Shown: positions 45,735 to 54,651, numbered from the stretch's first letter. The stretch: 60,206 nucleotides of DNA from Fischerella muscicola PCC 7414 (GCF_000317205.1 NZ_AJLK01000196.1:1-60206), one strand, 5' to 3'. Notes: generated by a model from the letters alone, not told the origin. Program-made: numbers and translations.

Positions 45735-46628
45735 ATGCTGTATATAGAAAAGCTCAATAAGTCTTTTAAAGACAGGCAAGTCCTTCAGGATTTAACACTA
45801 TATGTTGCTCCTGGGGAAATTTATGGTTTACTGGGTGCAAATGGAGCAGGAAAAACTACTACAATCAATATTATTTGTAATTTATTACAAGCGGATAGTG
45901 GTATCGTCAAAGTTAATCATCAGTTAGTTTCAGAAGCAACCAAAAAAATCATAGGTATTGCCCCACAAGAAAATTTATTATACAGAGGTCTTTCTTGTGA
46001 AGAAAACATCAAATTTTTTGCCAAAATTTATGGTTTAAACAGAACAGAAAGGCAAAAACGAATTAAGGAGACTCTCAAGGCTGTAAATTTATCAGATAGA
46101 GCCAAAAGTCCCGTAGAAACCCTCAGTGGAGGAATGCAACGACGGTTAAATATAGCTGTAGCTTTGGTGCATCAGCCGAAGTTAGTGATTTTAGATGAGC
46201 CAACTACAGGTTTAGATATTGAAGCAAGATATGAGATTTGGGAGTTAATTAGACAATTAAGAAATCAAGGAATTACTATTTTATTAACTACTCATTTCTT
46301 AGATGAAGCAGAGCGTCTGTGTAATAAAATTGGTATTTTAAAAAATGGTCAGATTTTAGCTGAAGGTAGCCTTGAGGAGTTACGTACTTGTATTCCAGCT
46401 AAAGAAATTTTAGTGGTGCAAACACCAGAAGCAGAGAAAGCGATCGCACGTGCAATTGCATGTGGTTTCACACCCCGGCGTTATGGTAACGATTTAGCTT
46501 TTTGGCTACCGGAGCATTTAGAATTAAAGGACATTATTGCACGTTTTGATGGCATTTCTATTGACTCTATTTCACGACAGCCAATCAGATTAGAGCATAT
46601 TTATCTTGAGTTAACACAAAAATGTTAG
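45735..46628 (+). CDS. ABC transporter ATP-binding protein (ABC-2 exporter)
   Basis: A 297-residue ATPase. Walker A is GLLGANGAGKTTT (about residue 32), signature LSGGMQRRLNIA, Walker B KLVILDEPTTGLD, and the switch His in ILLTTHFLDEA. The Q-loop is IAPQENLLYR. The C-terminal 70 residues are the usual DUF4162-like tail. It works with the ABC-2 permease upstream. An inverted repeat (GGGCGC-TTT-GCGCCC, 46662-46676) lies 33 bp after the stop. Confidence 0.92.
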   Translation: MLYIEKLNKSFKDRQVLQDLTLYVAPGEIYGLLGANGAGKTTTINIICNLLQADSGIVKVNHQLVSEATKKIIGIAPQENLLYRGLSCEENIKFFAKIYGLNRTERQKRIKETLKAVNLSDRAKSPVETLSGGMQRRLNIAVALVHQPKLVILDEPTTGLDIEARYEIWELIRQLRNQGITILLTTHFLDEAERLCNKIGILKNGQILAEGSLEELRTCIPAKEILVVQTPEAEKAIARAIACGFTPRRYGNDLAFWLPEHLELKDIIARFDGISIDSISRQPIRLEHIYLELTQKC

Positions 46629-46871
46629 TTAGTGTTGGGGGTTGGTTGTTGATTGTTGATAGGGCGCTTTGCGCCCATAGAATACTAACCACTAATGTAC
46701 AGACGTGATGTTCCTCGCGTCTGTACCCACTAACAACTCACTATTTATTATTCGCCTCCTGCCCTCTGCCTCCTGCGGGGCCCCCACAAATTCGCGATTC
46801 GGAGAGCGAATTTGTGGGGAACCCCTTCTGCCCTCTGCCTTCTGCCTTCTGCCTCCTGCCTCCTGCCTTCT
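46629..46871. repeat. Repeat-rich gap: two palindromes and CTGCCTTC tandem repeats
   Basis: GTTGGTTGTTGATTGTTGAT tract, then the GGGCGC hairpin (46662-46676), a GTACAGACG...CGTCTGTAC inverted repeat (46697-46726), and CTGCCTCCTG/CTTCTGCC repeats (46755-46868). The last tract is split by a hairpin with 14-bp perfect arms (CCCCACAAATTCGC at 46782-46795 and its complement at 46806-46819). Confidence 0.8.
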
Positions 46872-49826
46872 TCAACCTTCGGGATCATGCTGAGAAAAGT
46901 GCATACGAATGGTTTTAGCATGTTGACCATCAACATCTGTTGCAGTCATCACATAGTCAATTAAGCTGTCTGTAAAGGGAATACGCAGGTGGAAAGTACC
47001 ATCTGGTTTGAGTTTAATGTTATGACCAGCAACAGTAACACTTGCACCAGGTTCAGTCGCCCCATGAATAATTAACTCTGCATCAGCAATAAACCAGAAA
47101 TCTTTCTCTGGACGACTGAAAACACGAACAATTTCTGAACGGGCAAGTAATAACCAGTTATTATCTGCTGTAGTATAACCAATCTCAGCCATGTAATTGC
47201 GATCGCTTGCCGGAATTGCTACATAGCGGTCTTCTGTTGTCTCTTCACATTCATACTGCTGCACAAGTACGGGAGTTTGATAACTCAGGTCAATGTCAGT
47301 AGCATCATATAGTCGCAGTGTGAATTGCGATCCACCTTGTTCTTGCAGTGCTTGTTTGGCAGCATCAGACACTTGCCAAGAAACATAAGCCCATTTAGGG
47401 GTACGCGGTGTGAGAACAATAATATTTTCTGACTCTACATCTTTTGGTTTAGCAGTTGCTGTGGTGGCTGGGGTAGCTTCATCGACAATATTAGTTTGTG
47501 GTGAGTCAGTATTTAAGTTTTGATTATTTCCAATCCCATAAATAGTAGCCCATGTACCAATTTCTGTACCTGTCGATGGAGTTGCTTCTTCTGGGGGATG
47601 AGAGTTAATTACAGAGGAATCTGCTGTTGGGGTAGTTTGAGCTACTTCCTCCGTTAAATTTACAGTAGGTTCGGCTGTATTTGCTACTATATCCAGTGAC
47701 TCTTCGGATGCCTTGGGTTGCTCTATGGTCGTTTCTCCATCTAAGTCTACTGTATTATTTTGTTCATTGGGTGTATCTTCCCAAACATCTGGCAGTGGAG
47801 GATATACAGTATTGACGACTGTCGGTGGCGTTTCCAAACCCACAACTTCTTGATTTGTCTCAGGTTGTTGGGGAACAGTTGGTGTGTCTTGCGTCGATGT
47901 GATTTCCGTAATCTCAGGTAACTCTAAATCCGGTTGTTGGGGAACAGTTGGTGTGTCTTGCGTCGATGTGATTTCCGTAATCTCAGGTAACTCTAAATCC
48001 GGTTGTTGGGGAACAGTTGGTGTGTCTTGCGTCGATGTGATTTCCGTAATCTCGGACTGTGTTGCTAACGGTGTTTGCACTTGAGTTGCATCGTCCCAAA
48101 AATTTGGCAATGGAGAATATGAATTTGCCGCTTCTGCTGTTGGCGCTTGCACTTCGGTAAGATCAACATTTGCTGGTGTCTGGTGATCTGTCACATCTGA
48201 GTGATGGGCAGATAATATCTGAGTATTGTCCTGCAATAATGTTGCTTGCGGATTAGATGCATGAAATTTATCCGACACTTGCGCATAGGGAGCATTAACA
48301 ACCGTTACTGGTGCTTCTAAGTCTAATCGAGATCCATCAGCTGATGGTACTTGCACAGAAGATGAATGATTCACCTCTGTCTTATCTTCAGCCGTGATTT
48401 CTGAATTTTTCTCAGACCATTTTGATACTAATGTGCTTCCTGCCACCATTGCAGCACCACCTGCAATGCTAGCAGCCATAGTAGGAGTCAAATGTTTGGC
48501 TGTATTTTGCTCAGATGGGACACTAGTTACGTCTTGTGTTAGGTCACTAGGTGTTGTTTGAGTAGCAGAGTTGATATCTGCTGTTGGCTGTGGTGTACTT
48601 GTATCTATAGGAGAATCAGGGGGACTAGATTTAATTGTAACGTCTGTTGCTTTTCTGTCAGTTGGGCGTCTTCTACGTAAAAACCACAATAGCAACCCGG
48701 CAATAGCTACAGTTGATACTGCCAAAATTGCCCACAAAAGCAATTTGTTATCTTGGGTTGTTTGCTCGCTTTGGGCAGGAGCCGCTAACGTAGAACTATC
48801 AGCAGTAGTGATATTGTTTTCATCAGTTGCCGTTGGTGAGACATTTGCAGCAGATGTAGTATCCGCGTTGGGTGAAGTAGTAGCGGTGTCAGTTGTGGTT
48901 GCTGTTGGGGACTCATCAGTTATTGCAGCTGCGATCGCTTCTGCTTCTGCTGTTCTTGCTGCTTCTATAGCCTCCTGTCCTGGTGCATTTGTGACGAAGC
49001 CAAGAAAAGCAGCCACATTCACACCAGGATTTTTTTTGTAGACATACACCAAAGGCTGGGAAAAAGGATACTTAGGATTGTCTGGTAAGGTTCGACTCAC
49101 CCTAAGAACTCGCACACCTTTGAGTTTTGATACCTGATTAGCCAAAACATAGCCAATACCGTCTCTGCCTAACTGTTTGACAACTTCGACTGCGCTATCT
49201 TCATTTAGCTGAACAGCAGTTGCACCAGTTTCAAACTTGGCATTCTCAAAAGCTGGGTAGCTGCGAAAAGACTCGCGTATGTCGCTATTAGGCGGACGAT
49301 CTATAACCCGAATCTTACCACTAGCTCTTCCTAGTTCTGACCAATCTGTGACTTCTCCCCGAAAAATTCTGGCAAATCCCCGGTTACTCAGGTTTCCTTG
49401 GAAGGGATTCTCTTCGCTAACTATGATCGCAATCTTTTCTCGACGTAAGCGCAGTTGTTCTAAACCTTGTTTTTTTTCCTCTGGCGTTAAACCACGACCA
49501 ATTGCTGCTATGTCTATTAATCCTTCTTTCAAAGCTATTAACGCCACATCCGCACCATTAGCAGCAGCTTCCACTTTCGTGCCAGGAAACTTCTGCTCAA
49601 ACCGTTCTTTCATGGTTTGATTAATCTTATACAAGCTACTCGAGCCATCGATCCGCACAGTAGTGCCGCTTTGCACTGCTTTCGGTAGCTTGAAAGACGG
49701 AACATCATTAGATTGTGCCAGTGCTAAGTCTGACACTACAACAGAAGCCGCTACTGGGGTTGTTGCTAATGTTAGCAATAACGCCAAGCTGACTATCGAA
49801 TTATCTTTTTTTTCTTTTTGCCACAT
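46872..49826 (-). CDS. PstS-like periplasmic-binding domain, transmembrane helix and DUF4912 fusion
   Basis: A 984-residue protein from ATG 49826 (AGAGGG 6 bp upstream). A signal segment is followed by a phosphate-binding-protein-like domain at about 55-305 (VRIDGSSSLYKINQTMKERF, AANGADVALIALKEGLIDIA, GRGLTPEEKK, DGIGYVLANQVSKLKGVRVL). A Thr/Ala linker leads to one transmembrane helix (LLLWAILAVSTVAIAGLLLW) followed by RRRR, so the N-terminal part is outside. About 400 residues of Thr/Pro/Gln-rich sequence follow, with three copies of a 23-residue repeat. The C-terminus (about 805-980) is DUF4912 (ENIIVLTPRTPKWAYVSWQV, AEIGYTTADNNWLLLARS, IKLKPDGTFHLRIPF), predicted cytoplasmic. This is a one-chain link between an external binding domain and an internal domain; its function is unknown. 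Confidence 0.85.
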   Translation of the reverse strand: MWQKEKKDNSIVSLALLLTLATTPVAASVVVSDLALAQSNDVPSFKLPKAVQSGTTVRIDGSSSLYKINQTMKERFEQKFPGTKVEAAANGADVALIALKEGLIDIAAIGRGLTPEEKKQGLEQLRLRREKIAIIVSEENPFQGNLSNRGFARIFRGEVTDWSELGRASGKIRVIDRPPNSDIRESFRSYPAFENAKFETGATAVQLNEDSAVEVVKQLGRDGIGYVLANQVSKLKGVRVLRVSRTLPDNPKYPFSQPLVYVYKKNPGVNVAAFLGFVTNAPGQEAIEAARTAEAEAIAAAITDESPTATTTDTATTSPNADTTSAANVSPTATDENNITTADSSTLAAPAQSEQTTQDNKLLLWAILAVSTVAIAGLLLWFLRRRRPTDRKATDVTIKSSPPDSPIDTSTPQPTADINSATQTTPSDLTQDVTSVPSEQNTAKHLTPTMAASIAGGAAMVAGSTLVSKWSEKNSEITAEDKTEVNHSSSVQVPSADGSRLDLEAPVTVVNAPYAQVSDKFHASNPQATLLQDNTQILSAHHSDVTDHQTPANVDLTEVQAPTAEAANSYSPLPNFWDDATQVQTPLATQSEITEITSTQDTPTVPQQPDLELPEITEITSTQDTPTVPQQPDLELPEITEITSTQDTPTVPQQPETNQEVVGLETPPTVVNTVYPPLPDVWEDTPNEQNNTVDLDGETTIEQPKASEESLDIVANTAEPTVNLTEEVAQTTPTADSSVINSHPPEEATPSTGTEIGTWATIYGIGNNQNLNTDSPQTNIVDEATPATTATAKPKDVESENIIVLTPRTPKWAYVSWQVSDAAKQALQEQGGSQFTLRLYDATDIDLSYQTPVLVQQYECEETTEDRYVAIPASDRNYMAEIGYTTADNNWLLLARSEIVRVFSRPEKDFWFIADAELIIHGATEPGASVTVAGHNIKLKPDGTFHLRIPFTDSLIDYVMTATDVDGQHAKTIRMHFSQHDPEG
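47863..48053. repeat. 69-bp tandem repeat inside the DUF4912 fusion gene
   Basis: Units start at 47863, 47932 and 48001 (the third is partial). Each 69 bp encodes EITEITSTQDTPTVPQQPDL plus ELP on the minus strand. The copies are identical at the DNA level as far as I can read, which points to recent duplication. Copy number is likely to vary between strains. Confidence 0.9.
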
Positions 49827-50542
49827 ATGCCCTCTGATCAAGTAGTTAGAGGAAACTAGGTAGAGTAAACGGAAAATAAGCCAGTCTTAATCGCTCTTGA
49901 TTTGAGTAAAGGCGCTAATTATAGTTCTGAACGGAGAATTGTATTCAATGCTTAAGGTTTTAAACGACTACCAGGATATCAGAAAATCTCATGAATACTT
50001 GTTGACTGATTTCGCAGGTAATCCTTAGATTGTCAGGAGTTATTTGACATATGATTTTTGGATAGTATTGTAGTTGAGATATTCTCCTTTAAAAATAAAT
50101 TTTTCCTAGAATATTTGATTGTTGGCGTGGTTAAACAGAATTTTTTGCCAAAAAACATACTTTGTCAACTTCATGCCAGTGGTGATGGTTTTTATCAAGA
50201 TACATTTGTATAGCAATATGTTTAACAAAATTTTTGTATTGAAATTAACATATTATCTGTGTAGCCCAAGTTGTCAATTAGTCTGTAATAAATACTTACC
50301 AGAGATCCAGTTCCCTCCCCTTTACAAGATGCAGCTGGCAAATCAGGGGTGACACCCCTCATTGAACGATTTTTCGTTATTCCACCAGATGTAGAGACGT
50401 GCCATGGCACGTCTCTACATTGCCTCCCGGTAAAGGTTTTAGTCTTATCTGAACTGTATTGGGGTAAAAATAGGATTCTTAAGCTATTTCAGATTTGTGT
50501 GCACACAGTAACCCGTGAAGGGGGGCAACTTTTGCAAGAAGT
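49827..50542. other. Intergenic region with two palindromes
   Basis: No credible gene. The segment holds GGGGTGACACCCC at about 50346-50358 and the 32-bp perfect palindrome at 50389-50420. The motif ACTTTTGCAAGAAGTCTA near 50529 recurs at about 53909 and, inverted, at about 53103-53115. Open frames around 50222-50410 cover repeat sequence and are discounted. Confidence 0.5.
50389..50420. repeat. 32-bp perfect palindrome, GTAGAGACGTG...CACGTCTCTAC type
   Basis: Exact dyad symmetry about 50404/50405. Related inverted repeats with GTAGAGACG or GTACAGACG arms lie at 46697-46726 and 60100-60129. The family looks like a dispersed hairpin with variable loops. Confidence 0.85.
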
Positions 50543-51652
50543 CTAATGACTCAGATAACAATGACAATCAGGTTTCTCAATCACTGACTCAACTAAGGCA
50601 TTGAGGGCAGTAGCTGCTAATAAACCACCTCCAATAGTTCCCTCAACCACAATCCAAGCAACGTTTGTTTGCATAAGTTGCCGTTTGGCAGCAGGTGCAT
50701 GGCTAAAGCCGATAGGCATACCAATAACTAATGCTGGTTGAATTTGCTGTTGTTTGATAGCTTGGCAGATAGACAGTAATACCGAAGGTGCATAGCCAAC
50801 CACAAAAATGCAACCTTTTTTTACTTGCTGTAACTTTTCCCGCCATTTTTGCTGCTGCCAAAAAGCTTGTTCTGCCTCAACAGCAGTAGTCACGTGAGGA
50901 TTGTCAATTAAGGTTTCGATACGACATCCCAAATGAACTAGTCGGGTTTGATCCAAAGCAGTTGCAACGGTGGGAATATCTGCAATAATCTCGCATCCTA
51001 ACTTAAGAGCATCACGACTTGCTGCGATCGCTCTCTGACTCAACTTGACAAACGAGGCTAAACTCACATCTCCACACGCTAACACTAGTTGAGAAATCAG
51101 GTCTTGTTCAATTTCAGAACGAGCCGATAAATCTGGTAACAAATGCTTTAATGATTCATGAAAATCTTCTGGGTGAGCATGAATTTGGGCATCTAAACCA
51201 CTCCAGAGTTTTTCTAACTCCCCTAGTCCGACTTTTGTTTCTACCTCTATTAACTTAAGTTGGGCAAGGACTTCAGCTTGGATAATTTGACAATCGCGAT
51301 CGCGTCCCAACAAACCCTCTAATGCAGACGCAGTTTGCCGCAGTTGGGAAATTTGCTGGATAACTGCTCGATATTGCTGTTGTAGTTGCATCATCAAATT
51401 GGCATCTGGATTGCTTGGTGGTTCGACTTCCAGAATTTGACGAATGTGATTGAGTTGAAAACCCTGTTGCTTTAACGCCACAATCCGTTGCAGCCGGATG
51501 ACATCTGTATCTGTGTAGAGACGATAGTTGCTGCGCGATCGCATGGGCTGGGGTAATAATCCTAACTGATGGTAATGTCGTACCATCCGGGGTGTGATTC
51601 CACCCCCGACTGCCTCAGTTAGTTCCTTGATCGTCAAACCATTAGCTTTCAT
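50543..51652 (-). CDS. coaR: CoaR-type MerR regulator fused to a precorrin isomerase-like domain
   Basis: A 369-residue protein. The MerR helix-turn-helix lies at residues 6-75 (LTIKELTEAVGGGITPRMVR, HYHQLGLLPQP), followed by a dimerisation helix. The C-terminal half (about 150-360) is CobH/CbiC-like (GCRIETLIDNPHVTTAVEAE, GCIFVVGYAPSVLLSICQAI, LVIGMPIGFSHAPAAKRQLM). The catalytic His region reads QLVLACGD, with Leu where the enzyme has His, so isomerase activity is unlikely. The C-terminus ends KPDCHCYLSH; a Cys-His-Cys motif there is known from CoaR of Synechocystis, which senses cobalt and activates the efflux ATPase gene coaT. No coaT is present divergently here, so the target is unknown. 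Confidence 0.85.
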   Translation of the reverse strand: MKANGLTIKELTEAVGGGITPRMVRHYHQLGLLPQPMRSRSNYRLYTDTDVIRLQRIVALKQQGFQLNHIRQILEVEPPSNPDANLMMQLQQQYRAVIQQISQLRQTASALEGLLGRDRDCQIIQAEVLAQLKLIEVETKVGLGELEKLWSGLDAQIHAHPEDFHESLKHLLPDLSARSEIEQDLISQLVLACGDVSLASFVKLSQRAIAASRDALKLGCEIIADIPTVATALDQTRLVHLGCRIETLIDNPHVTTAVEAEQAFWQQQKWREKLQQVKKGCIFVVGYAPSVLLSICQAIKQQQIQPALVIGMPIGFSHAPAAKRQLMQTNVAWIVVEGTIGGGLLAATALNALVESVIEKPDCHCYLSH

Positions 51653-52108
51653 AGGCTAATTATCGCAAAGATCACGATCGCTCTGACTAACATTAGGGTT
51701 ATTTTTCAAATAGTCATGCACGCGATCGCACCCGCGCCTCAAGACCCCGTCCTTAAGGACGGGGTCTTGAGGCGCCCTCCGATGTTCGGTCAAGGCGGAA
51801 GTTGCTACAGCCTGCGCGAAACACGCAAACGCGAAAGCAGAAGTTGCTACAGCTTGCGCGAAACACGCAAACGTGAAAGCAGAAGTTGCTGCAAACAAGA
51901 CCGAAGTTGCTACAGGGAATGTAAACAAAGATCGCCTGTTTTCAGAAGTGCATTGTTTGATTTTTGTAAGTGCGATTACCCCAAATGTTTCCCGATTTAA
52001 TTGTAAAAAAATTGTTACTTATTTTTTCTCTGTAGTTGCATTACTGCAAGATAGTTTTCTAAGGCAGTAGACTGGAGCTGGAAGCAGAAAATTTGCAAAG
52101 GTAAATCA
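51653..52108. other. Divergent intergenic region with a 42-bp palindrome and 42-bp tandem repeats
   Basis: Lies between coaR and the hydrolase. It should contain coaR's promoter (51653-51720). A 42-bp perfect palindrome (51734-51775) is followed by two full 42-bp repeats (51798-51839, 51840-51881) and a partial third. The plus strand through the repeats is an open frame (KAEVATACAKHANA twice) ending at a TAG near 52067, but no start codon of usable type precedes it. Confidence 0.6.
51734..51775. repeat. 42-bp perfect palindrome centred on CCTTAAGG
   Basis: Dyad symmetry about 51754/51755, arms GCGCCTCAAGACCCCGTCC and complement. It has no T-run. The sequence type (AAGACCCCGTCCTTAAGG) appears to be a hairpin element placed beside the repeat array, rather than a MerR operator, whose symmetry would be shorter. 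Confidence 0.85.
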
Positions 52109-53068
52109 ATGCTCTGGCTGATACTTATGATACCCCTATTGGGGATTTTGATAGCAGTTGCGATCGCTTGTTCTTTTTACACCGACCGAGCAATCCGCCA
52201 AGCTGAGGCTGATTTTCCTCCCCAAGGAAAATATGTGAAGGTAGCTGGAGTGAGATTACACTATATTTGCAAAGGTTCTGAGCAAGCGGTGGTTTTATTA
52301 CATGGTAATCCTGGTTCTGTACAAGATTATCCACCCGAAACTATTGATCGCATCGCTCAAGAATATTGTCTTTATGCCTTTGATCTGCCTGGACATGGTT
52401 ACAGTGACCGTCCAGCTATAGCCACACCACTTGTACAAGCTCAATTACTGCGTAGCGCCTTACAAAAAATTGGGATTGAGAAACCAATATTAGTTGCATA
52501 CTCTTGGAGTAGTGCGATCGCTCTTGCCTATGCACTACGTTATCCTGACGAGGTTGCGGGCATTGTTCTGGTTTCTGCTATAGCCTACAAAGTTAATCAT
52601 GCACTTTTACCGCTAGCAAAATTTGCACAGTCCTCATTATTGGAATTTTTGCTTAAACTTATTCCACCTAATTTAGTAGGGTATATTCTTTTTGCACACT
52701 TAAAGAAAGGATTTTTACCAAAGTCCCCAAACGTGGATTATTTAAAAGCAGCACAGGCATTGTGGACAAGACCAATTCAAATTCAAGCTTCCCTAGAAGA
52801 CAGTAAAAACTTGCAATCAGCGTTAGATGAAATGAAAAAACGCTACAGCGAGATTGAAGTCCCTGTTGTTATTGTTGTAGGTGACAGTGATAATTTTGTC
52901 TCTGCTAAAGATAATTCTTACCGATTGCGTGATCGCCTTTCTCACGCGCAATTGATTATTTTACCCGACACAGGCCATGCTATCCCCCAAACCCAGCCGC
53001 AAGCAGTGATCAACGCCATAAATATTATTGGCAAACAGATTGACAAAAATAACACAAACCTTAACTAA
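52109..53068 (+). CDS. Alpha/beta hydrolase with N-terminal membrane anchor
   Basis: A 319-residue hydrolase. An N-terminal hydrophobic helix (MLWLILMIPLLGILIAVAIA) anchors or exports it. The core shows the oxyanion-type VVLLHGNPGSVQDYPPETID, AFDLPGHGYSDRP, the nucleophile elbow VAYSWSSAIALAYALR (Ser, but without the usual flanking Gly residues), VVIVVGDSDNFV with the acid, and the His in LPDTGHAIPQTQP. Its substrate is unknown. It is read away from coaR, but linkage to that regulator is only positional. Confidence 0.88.
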   Translation: MLWLILMIPLLGILIAVAIACSFYTDRAIRQAEADFPPQGKYVKVAGVRLHYICKGSEQAVVLLHGNPGSVQDYPPETIDRIAQEYCLYAFDLPGHGYSDRPAIATPLVQAQLLRSALQKIGIEKPILVAYSWSSAIALAYALRYPDEVAGIVLVSAIAYKVNHALLPLAKFAQSSLLEFLLKLIPPNLVGYILFAHLKKGFLPKSPNVDYLKAAQALWTRPIQIQASLEDSKNLQSALDEMKKRYSEIEVPVVIVVGDSDNFVSAKDNSYRLRDRLSHAQLIILPDTGHAIPQTQPQAVINAINIIGKQIDKNNTNLN

Positions 53069-53546
53069 TACGGTTTGATAAAAGGGAAAAGGCGAGGGAT
53101 AGAAAAGACCTCTTGCAAAAGTAACCTTTCCCCCTACTAATGCTACAAAGTCTAAAAACACCAACATGGAGATGATACACTGCTCAACTTATCTAGATGA
53201 ACTCAGCCAGAGCGATCGCTTTGACAAAATCATTACTCTGCTTCCCTTTGATCATCTCAAACACACAAAACATGCTATCGATCCAGACACTCACTACCAC
53301 TTGCTCAGCAAAGTTACACTAGCTGAGCTTGGGGTACAATGTCTGAAATACAAAAGCTACAATTTACACACTGTCAGCTTCAAAGACATTCAGTTACCAG
53401 AGCGGCTGTGTTTACCAACAAAGAGCCTGAACCTAGCTTTATCAGTTATTAGTCCTTTGTCATTTGTAAAGCACAAGTGACAATGCAGCGATCGCATCTT
53501 GTACCTGTCCCCAGATTCCCTGATCGATATCTTCTTCATTCATATC

Positions 53547-53840
53547 TCAATTTGCCTGAGTCGATCCTCGATAAATTCGCTCCATCTGCTCAGGAGAGAG
53601 TTGTGTCATTGGAAACCGCTCATGTGCAGAGATAGTGATTTTGTGAGGAGCTTCAACCTCCCCTTGCTGGCTTTGGTCAAAATGGATTGCTATATCGCTA
53701 GTTGGAAACTGGGGTTTAAGTGTTTCATCTATTTCTAATTCTAGGAGCTGGCTTTGGGGCAAGACATAGGCGTGTTTGTCGGGGTCGTATGCTAAAACTT
53801 CTCCTTTCTCAATGTGATAAATCCAAGCATAAATTTTGAG
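53547..53840 (-). pseudogene. C-terminal remnant of a beta-carbonic anhydrase gene
   Basis: The minus strand reads LKIYAWIYHIEKGEVLAYDP, DKHAYVLPQSQLLELEIDET, LKPQFPTSDIAIHFDQSQQG and on to RIYRGSTQAN, stop. The LKIYAWIYHIEKGEVLAYDP stretch matches the segment near the C-terminus of cyanobacterial beta-carbonic anhydrases. Directly upstream the frame is blocked by a TAA after an unrelated GEEEILLPRSFA stretch, so the zinc-binding N-terminal two thirds are gone. Its place next to a bicarbonate transporter fits a former carbon-concentrating cluster. Family assignment is from memory. Confidence 0.55.
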
Positions 53841-54572
53841 TTAAGCGAAACTCCGAGGGAGTAAGATTTCTTCCTCGCCGATCATGGGGTGATTAAGGGG
53901 TTAATTCAACTTTTGCAAGAAGTCTATTCGTGAGAGACAAGAACCTCGACTTCTTAAAGAAGTCGGGGTTCTGGGGCTTTGCGATTCTCACAAATCATAT
54001 AGATTGCTATAAGTTTTTATACTGACTTACTTAATTCATAGAAAAAATCTCTAATTACTATAGATTTTTCAAGGCTATTTAAATTCAACAACTTTCAGAA
54101 AAGCCAAAGTTAAATATGCAAATTATACGCGCGATCGCTACTTAACTTCATATCTCTTAATATCTACAATCCACAAATCTATTAATTTGCTCAAAAGCAG
54201 GCATTTTGCTGATTATTTCTCTGTGAATCCCGGTTTATACCCAAATTTGAGTAAGTATAGATTCTGATTTATAGACATCATAATTTTTTAAATGCTCAAT
54301 ACACCTCAAACTATGATTTGACTGTATATATAAACTTTTTCTTATCTAATTAATCCAATATTTTTTTAATAAAAATGATTTAGAAATGAACCATTTTGGC
54401 TGGAAAAGCTGTAAGCTATTTTCTAACAGGCTTAATGATTGTTTAATGATTGTTTCAATAAGATACACAAAGCTGTACTTGCAAACACAAATTTTTTACA
54501 AGGGATTTTCGTCGCCTTTCTTTGAATGATATGGGCTGATGTAAATCCGCCATGCATAGTTTTAAACAGGTT

Positions 54573-54601
54573 TTTCTTGTACAAGAAACATCAAATGTTT
54601 C
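54573..54601. promoter_or_regulatory. Overlapping palindromes 50-80 bp upstream of cmpA
   Basis: TTTCTTGTACAAGAAA (54573-54588) is a perfect 16-bp palindrome. GAAACAT-CAA-ATGTTTC (54585-54601) is a second, sharing its first bases. The two can form alternative hairpins, or provide symmetric sites for a regulator. The cmp operon is controlled by the LysR protein CmpR in other cyanobacteria, but these are not its described TTA-N7/8-TAA half-sites. Confidence 0.5.
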
Positions 54602-54651
54602 CTGTGCCTAATTTTCATGTGTAAAAGATGAAATTCATTAAAGGAGATGTT

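Larger units (their letters stand above)
53069..54651. other. Long intergenic region with a carbonic anhydrase remnant and cmpA control region
   Basis: Contains the carbonic anhydrase remnant (53547-53840), a palindrome at 53941-53971 and two adjoining palindromes at 54573-54601 near cmpA. A plus-strand frame at 53166-53480 (104 codons) has no recognisable family or ribosome-binding site. The remaining 53980-54560 is AT-rich and empty. Confidence 0.5.

Noticed and set aside
50222-50410. Minus-strand small frame containing VTPDLPAASCKGEGTG
   Set aside because: Resembles dispersed non-coding repeat sequence and overlaps two palindromes.
51656-51928. Minus-strand frame rich in Ala and Phe between coaR and the hydrolase
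   Set aside because: It is the translation of the palindrome and the 42-bp repeats; no family and no ribosome-binding site.
53166-53480. 104-codon plus-strand frame
   Set aside because: No recognisable domain, no ribosome-binding site, and AT-rich surroundings; left as possible only.
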